DNA of 61,443 nt from Candidatus Saccharimonadota bacterium (GTDB taxonomy: Bacteria > Patescibacteriota > Saccharimonadia > Saccharimonadales > Saccharimonadaceae), in assembly GCA_009777315.1 (NCBI GenBank), contig WRMD01000004.1:1-61443 (forward strand), in the 5' to 3' direction. Position 1 is the first letter of the stretch; the number at the start of each line of letters is the position of its first letter. Under the pieces are notes generated by a model, which made no database searches, had not been told where the DNA came from, and was given only the letters and a program-made list of their open reading frames with translations. Positions 56,459 to 61,443 of the stretch are shown piece by piece. The position numbers were made by a program, and so were the translations under genes.

Positions 56459-56997
56459 AGCCTGATCCGCACCTCTCGGTTGGACCAAAACGACGGGCGA
56501 TAGTGTAGTGTTAGATTATCGTCGCCGTCAGGAACCTCAAAAAGAATCGTGCCAGACCGCCGCCCGTTCGGTATTAATTCGCCAGACCCCAGCGCATTAT
56601 TGGCTTCAGCCGTCCATGAGTGGCCCTCTATGGCGCCATCGCCGTTCTGCATTCTCCAGTCAAACGGGTTGAAGTTTATATTCCGGTCGGATTTATTTTC
56701 TATACTTACGGTCACTACTACGAACTCGTTACCAGAGTTCGGCGCTATAAATTGATTGCCCGACGACCAGTTCCGTTCTACGGCCGTCACTGTAATCTCC
56801 TTCCCTTCCCAAGCTATTACATCGCCAACTTTGGAATCAGTCCGACTCTCCTCGCCAGATTCGCCAGCGCGTCTTGGTTCTCTGTCGGAGTCTGAGGTAA
56901 CTGTCGGAATAATGATAAATGCTGCCAAAGCTATCAGCAACCAGAACCATACTTTCTTATATACAGGCTTCTTTGCCTTCTCTTCTCTTTCACTCAT
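56455..56997 (-). CDS. DUF4352-like membrane-anchored protein, candidate moron gene
   Basis: N-terminal TM; GNEFVVVTVSIENKSDRNINFNPFDWRMQNGDG. Confidence 0.65.
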   Translation of the reverse strand: MSEREEKAKKPVYKKVWFWLLIALAAFIIIPTVTSDSDREPRRAGESGEESRTDSKVGDVIAWEGKEITVTAVERNWSSGNQFIAPNSGNEFVVVTVSIENKSDRNINFNPFDWRMQNGDGAIEGHSWTAEANNALGSGELIPNGRRSGTILFEVPDGDDNLTLHYRPSFWSNREVRIRL

Positions 56998-57149
56998 AAG
57001 ATTTCCTTGCTTAGCTTGAGGAGATTATACCATTTCGAGCGTATAATCGAAAGCATGAGTGGGACGAACCATGCTAGAACCATGCTATAATGCTAGTGTC
57101 TGCCCTCCAGTTTAGTGGCTCTCTGGGTAAAGGGTAGCATCACGAGTAG

Positions 57150-57205
57150 CCTGTGCTATAATATACTCATACTATCAGAGCGAACCCGTCAGGGTCGCTT
57201 TTTTG
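57150..57205 (+). promoter_or_regulatory. Phage promoter-terminator module 3
   Basis: TGTGCTATAATATAC then GCGAACCCGTCAGGGTCGCTTTTTTG. Confidence 0.6.
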
Positions 57206-57249
57206 GTTTTAACGTGTAAAGCGCTGCCTATGTTCTAAGGAGGACCATC

Positions 57250-57627
57250 ATGGCAATCTCAGGTGATTTGCTCAAAATTAACGGCCAGCCAGTGGTCGGT
57301 CTGTCTCAGCATCGGATAAGTTACGCAAAGCTATGGTCTGAGGCCGAACGCAACATGAGCGGCGATTTACGGGCCACCTACGCCGGAGGTTATCCGCGGC
57401 TTGAGTTGGAGATTGGCGGCATCTTAACTAGCGACCGTGTACAGCAGCTCATCCAGCTACTTGATACCCCATATCTCAGTGTGACATTTTATAACCCAAA
57501 GATTAAAAATGTGGAAACAGCTCAATACTACGCCGGGGACTTCCAGATTGAACTTCTAGAGCGCGAGCGCGAGCTTTACAAGCCGTTTACGGTGAATCTC
57601 ATCCCATTCAGCAGGAGCGTTAGCTAA
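57250..57627 (+). CDS. Distal tail-type protein
   Basis: Position between tape measure and tail-tip gene. Confidence 0.55.
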   Translation: MAISGDLLKINGQPVVGLSQHRISYAKLWSEAERNMSGDLRATYAGGYPRLELEIGGILTSDRVQQLIQLLDTPYLSVTFYNPKIKNVETAQYYAGDFQIELLERERELYKPFTVNLIPFSRSVS

Positions 57628-59591
57628 TGGCTATATCAGTTTCGCAGGCATTCAAAAACGCCATGCAAGCTCCGGCGCGGCAGATTCAGGCTAAGATAGT
57701 CACTATTGAGGACACGCCGCGTACTTTCGCATCGGGGGATGCTTTAATCTCATTTACCAAGGAAGACAACGGATTTCTGTTCGGCTCGGCTATCTCAGCT
57801 ATGACGATCAACCTGATTGGCCGCGTTACTTCCATGATCGACATTGACGTGATGGTCTCATTCGACGTGCTAACGCCGGGCGGTTGGGAGACTTGTGACT
57901 ATGGCAAGTACCGAGTACGAGAGTACGAGAATAACCTTGAGCGCGGGACAACCACGCTACGATGTCTAAATATGATGGGTATTCTTGCTGAGACGCCATA
58001 TGAAAGTGGCGTACTCACTTTCCCTTGCACAGTGGCTGAGTTAGCTCAGCAGGTGGCTGATCGCTTCGGCTTTACTATCAATACAGATATGACTAGCCTG
58101 CCAAACCACGACTATACGATTACTGAAGACCTGTACGCGAACATTCATGGTACTGCTTATCGCGACGTATTGGCGGAGATTGCTGGAGCTACTGGCACAA
58201 TGGCCAAGTTTCGACCAGATAGCACGCTGGATCTTGTCTCGGCTCAAATGACTGCTGGCGACGAACTTACATACGACAACCTCCGCAGAGTCAAGTTTGA
58301 GCCTAAGTGGGGCGTCCTGAATGCCCTTGTGTTGGCGCGGACGCCGCAGGAAGACAATATCGTCTTTGTCGACCAGCCGAGTATAGAAGTCAATGGCCGC
58401 ACCGACATCAAGCTAGCTAATAACGAAATCCTTGACGATAACCGTCAAGCAATGGGCCAGGCTATTCTCGACACTGTAACCGGTTTCGATTTCTCGCCCT
58501 TTACAGCCACTACGATTGGTCTGGGGTGGATTGAAGTAGGTGATCGCCTAAGCGTTACTGATCCTGATGGAGTCAAATGGGAGGTCGTACCGACTAACAC
58601 CCGCATAGAGATTGGCCAAGGGATAAAAGAGACGATTGACGGTGCGGCGCCAGAGCCAGAAGCTACGGACTATGCCCGGGCGGGTGGCATGACACGCACC
58701 ATCTTTAATACTGAGATAAAGGTGGACCGTCAAGGACAGCAGATTGAGAGCGTGGTCAGTCGCCAAGATGAGTTTGAGGGTGAAACGCAGAGTAGCTTCA
58801 CGCAAGTGGTTCAGAACTTAACGAACATCGTCACCTCGGTACAAAACTCCGGTGGGGCGAACTTGATACGCAACTCCGCAGGATTCTTTTTAGGAGAGGA
58901 TGGACTACCTACTAGCTGGGATGCAGACACATCTAGTGGCGCATTGGTAATATCTGCTAGTAGTGACGCTATATCTAATGGCTCGCTTTCAGGAAATATA
59001 ATTATCCTCCGTGGGGCGAAGATCAACCAGCATATACCAGTCGTTGCAGACGATGGCACTGACTCAGCACAGCGCTATTCGTTCTCGGTTCGCGTCAAAA
59101 AGGGGGCGGTTGGTGTTGGCAGTGTCAAACTCACAGACGGTATACAAACATGGGAGCTAAGTTTGAGTGGTGGTGAAACAGCAGAGTATGAACTGCTAAC
59201 TATCAATAGTATCTTGCCGCACACCAGCGGCATTGACTTGGTGGTTTCTGGTTCCCCTGATAGCGATTTTACTGTTACAGACATGATGTTAGCTGTTGGT
59301 GAGTTTACCAGCCAGTGGACGCAGGCAAATGGCGAGTTTGCCAATACTCAAGTGAATATAGACATCAATGGCGTTACCGTCCGGTCATCTACGGTAGCTG
59401 GAGCGGCTACACTTCAATCGCCTTTTCAGTTTGCGGGCTATCGCAATGGCGTGCCGGCTCATTCGCTTGATGCTGACGCGGTGCGTAGCCGCTCAGCAAT
59501 CCTCGCGGATCGTCTAGTACTGCCGCCCATCCAAATGGTTGGCGTGCAAGATGGCATAGCGTTTGTGCCGGTAACCGGTAACGGGAGGTAG
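57627..59591 (+). CDS. Tail-tip/baseplate protein
   Basis: SISVSQAFKNAMQAPARQIQAKIVTIEDTPRTF...; jelly-roll-like C-terminal region. Confidence 0.65.
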   Translation: MAISVSQAFKNAMQAPARQIQAKIVTIEDTPRTFASGDALISFTKEDNGFLFGSAISAMTINLIGRVTSMIDIDVMVSFDVLTPGGWETCDYGKYRVREYENNLERGTTTLRCLNMMGILAETPYESGVLTFPCTVAELAQQVADRFGFTINTDMTSLPNHDYTITEDLYANIHGTAYRDVLAEIAGATGTMAKFRPDSTLDLVSAQMTAGDELTYDNLRRVKFEPKWGVLNALVLARTPQEDNIVFVDQPSIEVNGRTDIKLANNEILDDNRQAMGQAILDTVTGFDFSPFTATTIGLGWIEVGDRLSVTDPDGVKWEVVPTNTRIEIGQGIKETIDGAAPEPEATDYARAGGMTRTIFNTEIKVDRQGQQIESVVSRQDEFEGETQSSFTQVVQNLTNIVTSVQNSGGANLIRNSAGFFLGEDGLPTSWDADTSSGALVISASSDAISNGSLSGNIIILRGAKINQHIPVVADDGTDSAQRYSFSVRVKKGAVGVGSVKLTDGIQTWELSLSGGETAEYELLTINSILPHTSGIDLVVSGSPDSDFTVTDMMLAVGEFTSQWTQANGEFANTQVNIDINGVTVRSSTVAGAATLQSPFQFAGYRNGVPAHSLDADAVRSRSAILADRLVLPPIQMVGVQDGIAFVPVTGNGR

Positions 59592-59596
59592 CTAAG

Positions 59597-61443
59597 GTGA
59601 CACATCTAGAACTGGACGAGACGCATACGCTAATTGGCACATCGTCAATCAATAACTATAGCTTTAGGTTAGACCGTACCCTCATTAGCCAGAATGTTGC
59701 CGCCAACACCTCCACTATTCGCTGGAGGATGTATATCATCTCTACCGGCTCCTTCCAACAGACTAGTAGTGGCACAAGTATCACAGTAAATGTTGGTAAT
59801 CAAGTGCTGAGCCAACAGAACCGGGGGTTGAACTTCCCAGGTATAGGTTCGACACTCGAGATTGGCAGTGGCGAGACTACAATCGACCACGCTACTGACG
59901 GTACTTGTTCGATAACATCCTCGTTCAGTGCCAGCCAGACGTGGACTGGCGGTGGACGATTCGGGGCGGCTTCGGCGTCTACTACGGATACTCTTCCAAC
60001 GATTCCGCGACAGGTAGATATAGCTAATGTCACGGGCGGGCCATTCACCTCAAACAATCTGCGCCCGGTAGTCACTTGGCTTCCTAACGGTAACCCTATT
60101 CGTGTGCGTATCGAGCTGCCAGATTTGACTGGTACGGCGCCTTGGCGAAGCTGGGAAAATCCGCCGGGCGAGAGCCTGACGATGGACCTATCCCAGGAAG
60201 ACATAGATGATTTGCTGCAACGTATGTCCGACACGAACACTACTCGTCTGCGCTTTGTGGTCGCCACACTAATCGGTGGCGTAGAGCAATTTTGGTCGTT
60301 CGGCGACCAAGTCTTTAACATAGTGGACGGCCAGCCTATTTTTACCGACTTCAACTACCGTGACAGCAACAATAGCGTATCAGCTGTCACTGGTAACAAT
60401 CAAGTACTAGTGCAGGGGCTTTCTGCCCTAGAAGTTACTGTAACCGCCGCACAGAGCATGGTAGCACGTCTATTCTCTAACCCTAATCGTTATTCCTTCC
60501 ACTTTGGCGCTACTGACGTGTCAGCTAGCTTTTCACCGACTCAGGACGTGATTGTCAGCCTAGGTGTGCCTACAGCAGCAGGCGTAGATCGCCAGCTAAC
60601 AGTGCGAGCCATTGACTCACGTGGTAATAATACGCCGGTAGCACGGGCTATCAATGTAATACCTTATACCACACCAGAAATCGCGGCTAGTGTAGCTCGA
60701 GAGGGCGGATTTGATACTCAGACTACATTATCCATTGCTGGTATGTTCTCGCTGGTAGAGGTAGGTGGAGTGGCTAAGAACACGGTCTCTAGTTCCACTG
60801 GTGTGCGTTATCGCATGAAACAATCAGCAAGCGGTACGTGGGGCGCCTGGACAGGCGTAACAGCTATGATTGGCTCTGACGGCAGCATCAGCGTGGCGGA
60901 TGTACTAATAAATGCAGACAATAAGCAACAGTGGGACTTCGAGGTGCAAATACAAGATTTGTTCAGCGTTTCCACCGTTCCCCTGACCCTAAGTGTAGGT
61001 CTACCGATACTATTTGTAGATAGCCGCCGACGAGTCGGCGTGAATAAGATGCCAGAGCTGGGTGACTTGGATGTGTCGGGAGACATTTACAGCGATGGCG
61101 GCAAAGTAGCCACAATACCATCCTTGATGCTGGGGTACGCAGAGTCTACATCCGTATTCACCGGAGGCAACAATGCCGTCGTACCAACCGAGGTAACCTT
61201 CACCGTACCAGGAGGGGTGTCTAGGGTAAAGATAACTTTCTGGTGCGGCAACGCCTACTCTACACTCCTGAATGGCGGCGGAGAGGTGATCGTTTGGAGC
61301 GGCAACGTTGGATCGGGCACGCAGTTATGTCGCGGTAGGTGCACCAGGTCCGGTGATTTTGGGTCGATATCTGTTACGGCGCAAAGAGTGATGGACGTGA
61401 TGCCAGGCCAAACCTACACCATTCGAGACGGTACGTGGAACTG
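59597..61443 (+). CDS. DUF859-like minor structural/tail protein, truncated at the right edge
   Basis: GTG start MTHLELDETHTLIGTSSINNYSFRLDRTLISQNVAANTS...; open to the window end (absent from ORF track). Confidence 0.65.
   Translation, partial: MTHLELDETHTLIGTSSINNYSFRLDRTLISQNVAANTSTIRWRMYIISTGSFQQTSSGTSITVNVGNQVLSQQNRGLNFPGIGSTLEIGSGETTIDHATDGTCSITSSFSASQTWTGGGRFGAASASTTDTLPTIPRQVDIANVTGGPFTSNNLRPVVTWLPNGNPIRVRIELPDLTGTAPWRSWENPPGESLTMDLSQEDIDDLLQRMSDTNTTRLRFVVATLIGGVEQFWSFGDQVFNIVDGQPIFTDFNYRDSNNSVSAVTGNNQVLVQGLSALEVTVTAAQSMVARLFSNPNRYSFHFGATDVSASFSPTQDVIVSLGVPTAAGVDRQLTVRAIDSRGNNTPVARAINVIPYTTPEIAASVAREGGFDTQTTLSIAGMFSLVEVGGVAKNTVSSSTGVRYRMKQSASGTWGAWTGVTAMIGSDGSISVADVLINADNKQQWDFEVQIQDLFSVSTVPLTLSVGLPILFVDSRRRVGVNKMPELGDLDVSGDIYSDGGKVATIPSLMLGYAESTSVFTGGNNAVVPTEVTFTVPGGVSRVKITFWCGNAYSTLLNGGGEVIVWSGNVGSGTQLCRGRCTRSGDFGSISVTAQRVMDVMPGQTYTIRDGTWN

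Larger units (their letters stand above)
39491..61443. mobile_element. Siphovirus-type prophage, right end outside the window
   Basis: Integrase, replication-type wHTH, terminase, portal, MuF, scaffold, capsid, connector, tail chaperone, tape measure and baseplate genes in order. Confidence 0.92.

Noticed and set aside
1-61443. Recoded UGA (Gly) as in some other CPR lineages
   Set aside because: Genes such as groEL, valS and terminase read correctly with the standard code, and TGA serves as a normal stop at many gene ends.

Overview
The window looks like part of a Candidate Phyla Radiation genome, most likely Saccharibacteria/TM7-like. That assignment comes from gene content and style only and has not been checked by search. 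From 1 to about 9.9 kb there is an envelope/secretion-type cluster: the C-terminus of a VirB6/TrbL-like protein, a lipoprotein, a very large membrane protein, and a lysozyme-like + SGNH-like + CHAP cell-wall protein. From 9.9 to 39.4 kb is host chromosome: a PIN/Phd toxin-antitoxin pair, a glycosyltransferase, five tRNA genes, a nucleoside phosphorylase, an ABC exporter, a surface protein, a deacetylase, separated groEL and groES each with a CIRCE-like site, a Fic protein, valS and orn. From about 39.49 kb to the right edge is a siphovirus-type prophage: integrase, replication-type wHTH protein, terminase, portal, MuF with a toxin-like tail, capsid, tail chaperones, tape measure and baseplate. 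The main novel candidate is a dispersed family of five coding cassettes, each about 66-69 codons where intact. They share near-identical DNA ends (TTCGCCACTGTC at the start; CTCCGCTGTGTCTACCCGTAGGGGGTGGGGAG across the stop codon, encoding LRCVYP*) but have highly diverged interiors. They occur as inverted pairs, and the prophage left end breaks inside the same repeat. Two copies of a roughly 140-nt structured element with compensatory base changes lie next to them. Other strong observations are a shared D-x8-E-x-K-x19-Q nuclease-like motif in the phage MuF tail and two orphan host genes, four GGACA-N4-TGTCC dyads inside the phage replication-type gene, a T_TTT_TTA -1 frameshift site, and a degenerate SGNH domain.
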